Assembly: GCA_041690995.1 (NCBI GenBank)
Contig: JBEPVM010000004.1
Span: forward strand, 1-64,000
Source: UBA4722 sp041690995
GTDB taxonomy: Bacteria; Pseudomonadota; Gammaproteobacteria; DSM-16500
Length of the DNA stretch: 64,000 nucleotides
Direction: 5' to 3'
In this document: positions 18,197 through 26,182 of the stretch, one piece after another
Position numbering within the stretch: position 1 is the first letter of the stretch
Layout: each line of letters opens with the position of its first letter
Notes under the pieces: model-generated
Database searches by the model: none
Seen by the model: only the letters and a program-made list of their open reading frames with translations
Told to the model about the DNA's origin: nothing
Position numbers and translations under genes: made by a program

Positions 18197-19252
18197 TTAG
18201 GTATTTATCAAATCATAAAACTTTTGAAACAACCAGGTAGAGTCCAGAGGTCCTGGTGCTGCTTCAGGATGAAATTGCACAGTAAAAAACGGCAATTCTT
18301 TGTGTTCAATACCTTCTACGCTCTGATCATTCAAATTGCGAAAATTAACACGCCAATCGCTCGGTAATGTTTTTTCATCGACCGCATAACTATGGTTTTG
18401 CGAAGTGAGATAACAGCGTTTTGTCATTAAATCTATACAAGGTTGGTTTTGCGCACGATGACCAAAGGGCAGTTTATACGTTTTAGCGCCAACGGCTAAT
18501 GCCATTAATTGAGTACCTAAACAAATACCAAAAGTCGGTTTCTTTTTTGCTAATGCTTTTTGTAAAATGCGAATAGTCTCTTGGCAATGAATAGGGTCGC
18601 CAGGGCCATTTGAAATAAAGACTGCATCAAACGGTTCATCTGTAAAGTCATAATCATGAGGTACGCGTTTAATTCGTACGGGATAGTTTAACAAGCAGCG
18701 AATAATATTTTCTTTCATTCCGCAATCAATGGCTATTATTAATTTCTCACCTGATCCATAGAGAACAGGTTCTTTTACAGAAACTTTTTTAACCCAATCA
18801 GTACTTGCAAAATCTTCAAATTGTTGAGGAACGTAATCCAGTGAAGTGATCGCCCCTGGAATCACGCCGCGCATTCTTAAGCGTTTGGTCAGTGCCCGAG
18901 TATCTACACCCATCAGGCAGGGAATTTTCTGCTGTAATAACCAGTCGCCTAAGGAGGATTCTGCCGTCTGATTAGAGTAACAAAGCGCTAGCTCAGACAT
19001 AACAACACCACTGACATGGCTTTTAGTCGATTCCCAGGTCGCAGGGGCGGATACGCCATAATTCCCAATTAAAGGATATGTAAAAGTGAGAATTTGCCCC
19101 GCATAAGAAGGGTCAGTCAAAGATTCAAGGTAGCCTGCCATGCCTGTATTAAAGACTACTTCACCAAAATAGCACCCCCCCTGAGTGGCAGGTGCCTGGC
19201 CGCAGAAGACCTCGCCAGTCTCTAGGATCAATTGGGCTGGTATCAGTTGCAT
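18197..19252 (-). CDS. carA: Carbamoyl-phosphate synthase small (glutaminase) subunit
   Basis: Hydrolyses glutamine and channels ammonia to CarB. The N-terminal CPSase domain (LETGEVFCGQ, GEVVFNTGMAGYLESLTDPS) is followed by a class I glutamine amidotransferase domain with the nucleophile in FGICLGTQLMA and the His-Glu pair in FHPEA. Phrases such as IRCLLNYPVRIKRVPHDYDF, YKLPFGHRAQNQP and TSQNHSYAVD match the Bacteroidetes-type small subunit, so both subunits seem to share one non-proteobacterial ancestry. Length 351 (E. coli 382). It heads the minus-strand carA-carB-bla group. Confidence 0.95.
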   Translation of the reverse strand: MQLIPAQLILETGEVFCGQAPATQGGCYFGEVVFNTGMAGYLESLTDPSYAGQILTFTYPLIGNYGVSAPATWESTKSHVSGVVMSELALCYSNQTAESSLGDWLLQQKIPCLMGVDTRALTKRLRMRGVIPGAITSLDYVPQQFEDFASTDWVKKVSVKEPVLYGSGEKLIIAIDCGMKENIIRCLLNYPVRIKRVPHDYDFTDEPFDAVFISNGPGDPIHCQETIRILQKALAKKKPTFGICLGTQLMALAVGAKTYKLPFGHRAQNQPCIDLMTKRCYLTSQNHSYAVDEKTLPSDWRVNFRNLNDQSVEGIEHKELPFFTVQFHPEAAPGPLDSTWLFQKFYDLINT

Positions 19253-19338
19253 AGTATTTTATAGATTCTTTATGAAATTATACTGGCCATTTTTAACATT
19301 ATTGAGGGGTATTAGTAAATCATTATTTTTAAAATGTA

Positions 19339-19971
19339 TTAACACACCTCTGCCCAGGTAATAGGTAACTGATAATCTATCCAGGTTAATTGTTTTTTTG
19401 GGTTATTATAAAAATAATGGATAGGTGCTTCCCATGTTGGATTTTTCTCTAAAAGATGAATATCAAGAATAGCGGCATTGTCGCGTTGTTTGGGATCTCT
19501 GCAAGAAGGATATAAAATAAAAGTCGCATGGGGATTGGATTGTACAAATTGATGAGAAGGCGTGTAATCATTTTTATCAATAAGAGATGATAGGTTATGC
19601 GCGTGGTGGAGTTGTACAGCGTTGCGTTCATCAGCAACCACAAAAAATAATGTTCTACTCCCTGTGTCTGGTGTGATATTTAAGTGCATGCGCTGTCGCA
19701 TAAAGTGAAAAGCATGTTCATATAATGCAGTTTCTTCTACTAAGGTACTATAAAATACATTTTTCCCAAAGCGAGGTCGAAATCGGGCATCTAGGTGCGG
19801 GGGATTGTATCTGAAAGGTGTTGAAATCAATGGATGCCATTCTGGATAGAGGTTGCTTGGTTTGGTGGCCTCCATGATAAATTCTAGCTGTTCTGCACGT
19901 TCTTCATTTTGTGTGGCATGATAACTGTATAATTTTGTTTGATCTTCAACGATGCGAATGACTTCAATCAA
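19339..19971 (-). CDS. RES-domain toxin (NAD-degrading type)
   Basis: RES-family toxin of a type II system; known members (MbcT, Res, ParT) degrade or use NAD+. The domain runs from the N-terminal EVIRIVEDQTKLY to about residue 160, with arginines and the Glu in the R-F-G-K-N-V-F-Y-S-T and L-V-E-E-T-A-L-Y-E segments, and the later H-Q-F-V strand. Length 210. Its ATG overlaps the antitoxin stop by 4 nt, the usual antitoxin-first order with coupled translation. I cannot tell NAD phosphorylase from ADP-ribosyltransferase activity. Confidence 0.85.
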   Translation of the reverse strand: MIEVIRIVEDQTKLYSYHATQNEERAEQLEFIMEATKPSNLYPEWHPLISTPFRYNPPHLDARFRPRFGKNVFYSTLVEETALYEHAFHFMRQRMHLNITPDTGSRTLFFVVADERNAVQLHHAHNLSSLIDKNDYTPSHQFVQSNPHATFILYPSCRDPKQRDNAAILDIHLLEKNPTWEAPIHYFYNNPKKQLTWIDYQLPITWAEVC

Positions 19972-20420
19972 GCACCTCTCCCTCTAATGTAATCGAGATA
20001 TTGACGAATAAAGATTAAGCCATCCATTGATTGCGCCATCATCTCTTGTGGAATTACATTTAATTCAGGATGGAGCGTTGCTAACCATGCGCGTTGATGA
20101 GCAGGGTTTTCAAACATGGCTTCCAGGCTGCGATGGATTGCGAGTAGATGAATAATCGCTTGAATATCGGGATGTAATCGAGGGCTGCTGAGAGGAACTA
20201 TCCCATTTTTAAGCCAAGTGTTAAGTGTATTCGGCGGTAAATGAAGAATACGTGCTACTTGAGTGCCAGACCAGGCCAACCGATTTTTGAGGTAATCAAT
20301 GCCATCTGCTATCGCACGCCCAGTGACTTTTGGATTAAACAAGGGCGCAGCATTCACTAAAGGAGAGATTCCACGTAGTGATCTTGATGGGTGCATGGCA
20401 TGTGCTGTTGCTCTCGACAT
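19968..20420 (-). CDS. MbcA/ParS/Xre-type antitoxin
   Basis: Antitoxin of the RES pair. The N-terminal half has an Xre-like helix-turn-helix (WSGTQVARILHLPPNTLNTW), the C-terminal half the MbcA/ParS/Xre toxin-binding domain (DUF2384-like; HPDIQAIIHLLAIHRSLEAM, then FENPAHQRAWLATLHPEL). Length 150. On the minus strand the start is preceded by AGAGGAGC, and a TATACT box lies further upstream, consistent with its own autoregulated promoter. It also has an about 35-residue N-terminal extension before the HTH. Confidence 0.85.
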   Translation of the reverse strand: MSRATAHAMHPSRSLRGISPLVNAAPLFNPKVTGRAIADGIDYLKNRLAWSGTQVARILHLPPNTLNTWLKNGIVPLSSPRLHPDIQAIIHLLAIHRSLEAMFENPAHQRAWLATLHPELNVIPQEMMAQSMDGLIFIRQYLDYIRGRGA

Positions 20421-20641
20421 CTTTATGCTCCTCTTGATTAAAGCTTAGTATAACCTATTTGGTGTAAAAAACAGATAATTTATAATAAGTATAGATATAC
20501 TAAATATTATCAAACGCTTAGACACGACCTTAATGGATTGATAAAATCTATTAACTGTTATGTTTAAACATATTCAGCTATACTAGTCTATAATCAAAAT
20601 TGATCAGTTATTTATCTTTTTATTAGATTGGGGTTAAATAA

Positions 20642-22240
20642 GTGCAAAGCAATCATGACGAAGCACAAGAACCAAACGCAAAAGAACCAGTACCAGTGGG
20701 TTACGTTGAAATAGATGGCAAACCCGTCTGGTGCGGCGTTCGTGTACTGACACAAGAAGAAGCCAGAAAAAATGATGGATTGCCTTTTAGCACCGAAGAA
20801 CTTCATAGTTTTGCTGACATAGAAAAAAATTCAGAAGAAGCAAAGAACCGTAATCAAAATAATCTATCAAATATAAAAATATTGGCTCGTAATCTTTTAG
20901 ACATACAGCAGCAAGAAAGCTTCAAAGATATTTACCAACAAATGATTACGACTTCTTATCAGGTAGAACAGCTTGAACGTAAAGAAGATAAAGAAGATGC
21001 AGACCAAGATGCAGATCAAGACATTCGAAATCCTGCGACCGAATTTCACTGCGGTGATATTATCTCTTATACAGCCAAGCTCGCAGAAGCCCATCCTGAT
21101 ACGTCTATTGCAATATTAAACCCTGCCAATCCCGCTCACATAGGAGGAGGCGCGTTTTTGGGCGCTAACGCATTGGAAGAAATTTTTTTTCGTTGTTCTA
21201 ATTTAGCATTTGCTTATATCAAACATGCGTGGGAAAAAGGAATTGTATATAAAAAATATGGTGATACTGCAAGACCTGATTATCAAACAGAACTACAACC
21301 AGGAGAAGCCTGGTTTACTCCCCAGATTACTTTTACTCAGTGTCCTGGAAAAGACGGAGGGCCTTATCAATCTTGTGGTCCTTTTACGGTGGGAGTTATT
21401 TGCTCCGCAGCGCCTATTTATTCTTGTGTAGAAGAAGCTAGATCTGATCGAAGAAATGAAGCGATTATAAAAGCTGAAATTCGCGCCCAGCTCACTGCTG
21501 CTATCAAAAATGAAGTAAAGATTCCTGTATTAACTGCGTTTGGTTGCGGAGCTTTTTCAAATGATCCTGCATTAGTGGGTCGATATTATGCTGAAATATT
21601 ATATGAAGAAAGGTATATAGTTTCTTTTGAAAAGGTACATTTTGCCATTTGGAAAGATCCAAATCCAAAAATGCCTGATAATGAGAAACCTTTCCGTGAA
21701 GCTTTTCAAACGGCTCAAGCCTATATTTCAGCGACTCGAATATTATCGAATCTCTTAAAAAAACAGCAAGAAAATGATCCTGTTCAAAAAGCAGGAGAAG
21801 AAGTATTAGTAGCATGTAACTTGTTGTATTCGAAACTTTCAAATATACAAGATAAAAAAGATTTATTAGAGTCCTTAAAATTAGCCACTAACGTGATTAG
21901 AGATCCAACAAGCCAAGATGCAATTAGCGCATTAGAAACCCATGCGCTTGAAGTAGCAAATGGCAAGCCTGATGAATGGAAACAATTAGGTTGGGCGTTA
22001 ATGACGCTAGCAGGTGTCGCTATCATAGCATTAAGTATTGTAGGTATTCCTTTTTCGGGCGGAACGAGTTTGATAGGCATGATGTATATTGGAAGCAGCT
22101 TAATGACAGCAGCTAGTTCGTATGCCTTGTTTCAAAGTACTCGACCACAAGGCGTGTCTAAGGAATTAATTGAATTAGCTCGCAACGCAAAGAGCGCAAG
22201 CCCTAAAGATTCCCCTAAAAGTGGCCAAAGGCCTAAATGA
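20642..22240 (+). CDS. PARG-like (TIGR02452/DUF2263) protein with C-terminal membrane hairpin; effector candidate
   Basis: A 532-residue protein whose middle (about 130-320) matches the microbial poly(ADP-ribose) glycohydrolase fold. ILNPANP precedes GGG at 168-170, a spacer and a Glu pair at 179-180 (L-E-E where the family usually has Q-E-E), and VLTAFGCGAFSNDP closes the domain. An acidic coiled stretch precedes it. Near the C-terminus are two adjacent hydrophobic helices (about 447-467 and 473-493) and then a Ser/Pro/Lys-rich tail. The start is GTG with GGGG 8 nt upstream. It is a single-gene unit beside a mobile repeat. Hydrolysis of ADP-ribose on host or own proteins is an inference; secretion is unproven. 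Confidence 0.75.
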   Translation: MQSNHDEAQEPNAKEPVPVGYVEIDGKPVWCGVRVLTQEEARKNDGLPFSTEELHSFADIEKNSEEAKNRNQNNLSNIKILARNLLDIQQQESFKDIYQQMITTSYQVEQLERKEDKEDADQDADQDIRNPATEFHCGDIISYTAKLAEAHPDTSIAILNPANPAHIGGGAFLGANALEEIFFRCSNLAFAYIKHAWEKGIVYKKYGDTARPDYQTELQPGEAWFTPQITFTQCPGKDGGPYQSCGPFTVGVICSAAPIYSCVEEARSDRRNEAIIKAEIRAQLTAAIKNEVKIPVLTAFGCGAFSNDPALVGRYYAEILYEERYIVSFEKVHFAIWKDPNPKMPDNEKPFREAFQTAQAYISATRILSNLLKKQQENDPVQKAGEEVLVACNLLYSKLSNIQDKKDLLESLKLATNVIRDPTSQDAISALETHALEVANGKPDEWKQLGWALMTLAGVAIIALSIVGIPFSGGTSLIGMMYIGSSLMTAASSYALFQSTRPQGVSKELIELARNAKSASPKDSPKSGQRPK

Positions 22241-22305
22241 TATTCTTCCTCTGTGATATAGACAAAAATTTACAAAAATAGCATAAACAATCGGTTATAT
22301 TTTAA

Positions 22306-22490
22306 GAGAATGTTCATTTAACTGTGTCATTCCTGCGAAAGCTTGTCATTCCCGCGAAGGCGGGAACCCATTTTGACATGCAACTAAACCTGCCTTAGTC
22401 AGTGGAAGTTATTTTACTAAGGTCAGTTTAGCTACATGTCAAAATGGGTTCCCGCCTTCGCAGGAATGACACAGTTAAATGAACGTTCTC
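22306..22490. mobile_element. MITE-like palindromic element with target duplication
   Basis: A 185-bp element with long terminal inverted repeats: 22306 reading right (gagaatgttcatttaactg...) matches the complement of 22490 reading left (gagaacgttcatttaactg...) for about 70 nt. It is flanked by tattttaa on both sides (22298-22305 and 22491-22498), a likely 8-bp target duplication. The arms contain the gtcattcccgcgaaggcggg motif known from small dispersed repeats in many proteobacteria; the left arm carries an extra diverged copy at 22325-22343. No coding capacity. The right flank overlaps the trmB stop codon. Confidence 0.85.
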
Positions 22491-22494
22491 TATT

Positions 22495-23187
22495 TTAAGG
22501 ATTTAAGGAAAATCGTAGATCATAAATCTGACGTCCTGCGCGCTGAGCCTGCTGTTCAAATTTAGTGATAATAGGCCGTCCTGGGGAGCGTTCTGAAAAA
22601 TTGCGAGCACCTGCAAGATTAGTTAATGCAGGTATATTCGATAATACTTTCATCATATCAATCGCATAATCTTGCCAGTCAGTGGCTAAATGCAATTCGC
22701 CGTTGGGTTTTAATTGAGTGAGAAGCAATTTCACAAACTCCGTTTGAATTAAACGTCTTTTATGGTGTCGTCGTTTTGGCCAAGGATCTGGAAAAAAGAG
22801 TTGTATAGTGTGCAGGCTTTGAGAAGGGATACAGGGAGCCAATACTTCAACTGCATCGGTATTATAAATGCGAATATTGTGTATTTTATTCGCAAGGATA
22901 TTTAATAATAATGTTCCAACGCCTGGCTTATGGGTTTCAATACCGATAAAGTTTTTCTCAGGCTGAGCCATTGCTGCGGCTAATAGAGAATGGCCTGAAC
23001 CAAAGCCAATTTCTAAAAGAGTAGAGGCTGTTCTTTGAAAAACAGTGGCAAAATTGATAAAGCCATTAGCAATATCTAACCCGAACTCAGGCCATAAGGT
23101 TTTTAAAGCCTGTTGTTGTGCTTCGGTCATTCGGCTATCGCGGCGCACAAAACTACGGACACGGCGGTATGGTGTGGTATTATGCAT
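22495..23187 (-). CDS. trmB: tRNA (guanine-N7-)-methyltransferase
   Basis: Methylates G46 of tRNAs with SAM. Canonical segments are LEIGFGSGHSLLAAA (SAM motif I), FIGIETHKPGVG, the IQLFFPDPWPKRRHHKRRL signature with the catalytic Asp, and HLATDWQDYA. Length 230 (E. coli 239). The stop codon lies within the right target duplication of the neighbouring MITE, so the insertion occurred exactly at the gene end. It diverges from metN across only about 33 nt, a very compact shared promoter region. Confidence 0.96.
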   Translation of the reverse strand: MHNTTPYRRVRSFVRRDSRMTEAQQQALKTLWPEFGLDIANGFINFATVFQRTASTLLEIGFGSGHSLLAAAMAQPEKNFIGIETHKPGVGTLLLNILANKIHNIRIYNTDAVEVLAPCIPSQSLHTIQLFFPDPWPKRRHHKRRLIQTEFVKLLLTQLKPNGELHLATDWQDYAIDMMKVLSNIPALTNLAGARNFSERSPGRPIITKFEQQAQRAGRQIYDLRFSLNP

Positions 23188-23220
23188 TTTTTATAAAATT
23201 ATTTTATTAATGGTATCTTT

Positions 23221-24270
23221 ATGATTGTCTTGGAACATATTCACAAGCACTATACCACGCCAAAAGGGACTGTCCAAGCATTGCGCGATATTAATTTAAA
23301 AGTGGCGCCTAAAGAAATTTTTGGTGTCATTGGCAAAAGCGGTGCGGGGAAAAGTTCACTGATTCGCTGTATTAATTTATTAGAAACACCCACGAGTGGG
23401 AAAATTATTGTCGCGGATGAGGAATTAACAGCGTTATCTCCCATGAAATTGCGTGCGTCAAGACGAAAAATCGGGATGATTTTTCAGCATTTTAATTTGC
23501 TGGCTTCGCGTAATGTCTATGACAATATTGCATTGCCTTTGGAGCTTGCAGGGTATACGCGTAAACAAATAGCAGAGACTATTTCGCCATTGTTAGAATT
23601 AACCTATTTAAAAGATAAAAAATCAGCTTATCCAGCGCAGCTTTCAGGAGGGCAAAAACAGCGAGTCGCCATTGCGCGTGCTTTGGCTTCCAAACCGCAG
23701 GTATTATTATCGGATGAAGCAACGTCAGCACTTGATCCAGAAACGACTTTGTCTATTTTGAACTTATTAAAAAATATTCGAGATACCTTAAATTTAACCA
23801 TTTTATTGATTACGCATGAAGTCACAGTAGTTAAAACAATCTGCGATCGTGTGGCTATTTTGCACGAGGGTGTGCTTGTTGAAGAAAATACAGTAGGAGA
23901 ATTTTTCGCGCATCCCAAAACAGATATTGCCAGGAATTTTATTGCGTCATCGGTATTGCAACATTTGCCTGTGGCTATTAAGCAGCATTTGCTCGTATTC
24001 GAACAGCCTGATACACATCCTGTATTACGCTTATGGTTTTTGCAAGGCACAGCAACGCAACCGATTATTTCTGAAATCAGTCGGCAGTTTCATTTACATA
24101 TTAATATCTTACAAGCGAATGTAGAGTATATTAAAAATCATGTGATGGGGATCATGGTGGTTACTTTAAGAGGGGATACGTCAACGATTCAGCCTGCTAT
24201 TGATTATTTAAAACAACGTAATGTTCAAGTCGAGGTGATGGGTTATGTTCCAAATGACATTATTTTTTGA
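23221..24270 (+). CDS. metN: Methionine ABC transporter ATP-binding protein
   Basis: ATPase of the MetNIQ importer for D- and L-methionine. Walker A is GKSGAGKSS near residue 38, the signature is LSGGQKQRVAIARALA and Walker B LLSDEATSALDP. The C-terminal NIL domain (from about residue 265, TQPIISEISRQFHLHINILQ) normally binds methionine and inhibits the transporter. Length 349 (E. coli 343). The metI start lies inside its last 26 nt, so the three genes form one coupled operon. No SAM riboswitch fits in the short upstream gap. Confidence 0.96.
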   Translation: MIVLEHIHKHYTTPKGTVQALRDINLKVAPKEIFGVIGKSGAGKSSLIRCINLLETPTSGKIIVADEELTALSPMKLRASRRKIGMIFQHFNLLASRNVYDNIALPLELAGYTRKQIAETISPLLELTYLKDKKSAYPAQLSGGQKQRVAIARALASKPQVLLSDEATSALDPETTLSILNLLKNIRDTLNLTILLITHEVTVVKTICDRVAILHEGVLVEENTVGEFFAHPKTDIARNFIASSVLQHLPVAIKQHLLVFEQPDTHPVLRLWFLQGTATQPIISEISRQFHLHINILQANVEYIKNHVMGIMVVTLRGDTSTIQPAIDYLKQRNVQVEVMGYVPNDIIF

Positions 24271-24889
24271 GGCAACGTTTAAAACGATGTACATGGTATT
24301 TCTTTCAGGGTTGTTTGCAACCTTCATAGGATTGCCCTGGGGTATTTTTTTATATATTTTACATCGGGGCAATATTGCTTCGCAGCCATTTATCTATCAA
24401 ATACTTGCGATCGTAGTCAACATCATGCGCTCTATTCCATTTATTATTTTGATGGTTGCAATGATTCCTTTTACTCGAATGATTGTTGGCTCTTCGATTG
24501 GTACGAATGCAGCCATTGTGCCACTGAGTTTATGCGCAATGCCATTTATTGCGCGCGTGGTTGAAAATGCATTGGTAGAGGTAGACAAGGGGTTGATAGA
24601 AGCAGCTATTGCGATGGGAGCGAATGCGTGGCAAATTATCTGTAAAGTATTAATCCCCGAAGCCTTACCCAATATTATTAACGGATTGACATTGACGATG
24701 GTAAGCTTAATTGGTTATTCTGCCATGGCAGGCGCAGTAGGCGGTGGTGGTTTGGGCGATTTGGCAATACGCTATGGCTATCAGCGTTTTGATACGTTTA
24801 TTATGCTGGTTACTATTGTGCTTATGATTATTCTAGTGCAAGCGGTGCAATTTTTGGGTGATACATTGGCAAAAAAAATAAAGAGGTAG
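24245..24889 (+). CDS. metI: Methionine ABC transporter permease
   Basis: Membrane-spanning subunit of MetNIQ with five hydrophobic helices and the EAA coupling loop (EVDKGLIEAAIAMGANAWQI...PEALPNIINGLT). AVGGGGLGDLAIRYGYQRFD is characteristic of MetI. Length 214 (E. coli 217). It overlaps metN by 26 nt and precedes metQ by 5 nt. A second ATG 9 nt downstream (24254) could also serve as the start. Confidence 0.95.
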   Translation: MFQMTLFFEATFKTMYMVFLSGLFATFIGLPWGIFLYILHRGNIASQPFIYQILAIVVNIMRSIPFIILMVAMIPFTRMIVGSSIGTNAAIVPLSLCAMPFIARVVENALVEVDKGLIEAAIAMGANAWQIICKVLIPEALPNIINGLTLTMVSLIGYSAMAGAVGGGGLGDLAIRYGYQRFDTFIMLVTIVLMIILVQAVQFLGDTLAKKIKR

Positions 24890-24894
24890 AAATC

Positions 24895-25704
24895 ATGCAG
24901 AAAATTAAAATTATTTCTTTAAAATGGCTTGTTATAATATTTGCTGTATTAGTCACAGCGTGCCATTCTCCAAATTCTGATAAAAATATGATAAAGATAG
25001 GAACTATCGCAGGTCCTGAAACAGATATTATGAAAGTCGCCAAGGCTGTCGCGAAAAAACAATTTGGCGTGGACATAAAAATTATTGAATTTACCGATTA
25101 TCTTGAACCGAATGCGGCTTTAAGTGACGGTAGCATTGATGCTAATTTATTCCAGCATCAACCTTATTTGGACCAACAAATCAAAGATAGGCATTATAAT
25201 TTTGTCGTGATTGGCAAAACATTTATTTACCCAATGGGTGTTTATTCTGCAAAAATAAAATCCTTGCAGCAGATACCAGAAGGGAGTGTGGTTGCAATAC
25301 CCAATGATCCCAGTAACGAAGGACGGGCTTTATTGTTATTACAAAAAGCAAAACTCATCCAGTTAAAAATAGGAACGGATCATTATGTGATGCCTGAAAA
25401 TATTATAGATAATCCCAAAAAACTGGTCTTTAAAGAATTGGATGCCGCTCAAATTGCGCGGAGTTTACCTGATGTGACTATTGGAGTGATTAATACGAAT
25501 TATGCCATTCCTGCAGGGCTCACGCCGACAAAAGATGCTTTATTCCTCGAAGGGAAAGATTCACTGTACGCTAATATTATTGTGATTCGTTCTGATGAAG
25601 TAAAAGAATTGAAAATGAAACAATTGGTCGCGGCCCTGCACTCAAATGCGGTCGTAAAAGCGGCTCAAACTATTTTTGGAGGACAGGCGATTGCTGCCTG
25701 GTAA
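24895..25704 (+). CDS. metQ: Methionine-binding lipoprotein
   Basis: Substrate-binding lipoprotein of MetNIQ (NlpA family). The signal peptide ends in the lipobox V-T-A-C (Cys 23), followed by KIGTIAGPETDIMKVA, the ligand-domain strand FTDYLEPNAALSDGSIDANL and FQHQPYLDQ. Length 269 matches the family (E. coli 271). AGAGGTAGAAATC precedes the ATG. Together with metN and metI it completes the importer. Confidence 0.96.
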   Translation: MQKIKIISLKWLVIIFAVLVTACHSPNSDKNMIKIGTIAGPETDIMKVAKAVAKKQFGVDIKIIEFTDYLEPNAALSDGSIDANLFQHQPYLDQQIKDRHYNFVVIGKTFIYPMGVYSAKIKSLQQIPEGSVVAIPNDPSNEGRALLLLQKAKLIQLKIGTDHYVMPENIIDNPKKLVFKELDAAQIARSLPDVTIGVINTNYAIPAGLTPTKDALFLEGKDSLYANIIVIRSDEVKELKMKQLVAALHSNAVVKAAQTIFGGQAIAAW

Positions 25705-25713
25705 GTAGGCGAC

Positions 25714-26178
25714 ATGAAAAAATTTCTTATTAGGCTGTTTTATTTCGGGTGCTACCTATTATGTGCTGGCTGTGTGTCATATAAAAATGGCGCGTATGAT
25801 ATAAATGACTCGCATACCCAAAATAAATTAGGTGTGAAATATTTATTGGGGCAAGGCGTTGTACAAGATGATACGATAGCGCGCGCTTGGTTTGAGAAAG
25901 CTGCCCGTCAAGGTAACTCTTATGCTGAAAATGAATTAGGTTATTTATATGCTGCAGGCAGAGGTGTTGTACACAATGATGTGACTGCGTTGCAGTGGTA
26001 TCAAAAAGCAGCAGACCATGGTCTCGCAAGCGCGCAATATAATGCGGGGTTGATGTATGCAAATGGGATTGGCACGCCTATTGATCAAGCAAAAGCAAAA
26101 CAATTATTTCAGATGGCGGTATCACAGGGGTTTCAGCCAGCGCATAAAGCTTTAGCGCAACTGGATAAGGCTCAATAA
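25714..26178 (+). CDS. Sel1-repeat lipoprotein
   Basis: Short lipoprotein with signal peptide and lipobox L-C-A-G-C (Cys 20) followed by three Sel1-like TPR repeats: NKLGVKYLLGQGVVQDDTIA with ARAWFEKAA, AENELGYLYAAGRGVVHNDV, and AQYNAGLMYANGIGTP. Length 154. Sel1 proteins act as protein-interaction scaffolds; in Legionellales some affect host interaction (LpnE, EnhC), but this short one gives no specific hint. It lies between metQ (9 nt) and rsmA (4 nt), so it is probably cotranscribed with both. Confidence 0.88.
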   Translation: MKKFLIRLFYFGCYLLCAGCVSYKNGAYDINDSHTQNKLGVKYLLGQGVVQDDTIARAWFEKAARQGNSYAENELGYLYAAGRGVVHNDVTALQWYQKAADHGLASAQYNAGLMYANGIGTPIDQAKAKQLFQMAVSQGFQPAHKALAQLDKAQ

Positions 26179-26182
26179 CAGA

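Noticed and set aside
22306..22490. Palindrome near trmB as an ordinary bidirectional terminator
   Set aside because: Arms of about 70 nt, a long centre and flanking 8-bp direct repeats indicate an inserted element; it might still act as a terminator.
23188..23220. SAM or methionine riboswitch before metN
   Set aside because: Only 33 nt separate trmB and metN, far too short for a riboswitch.
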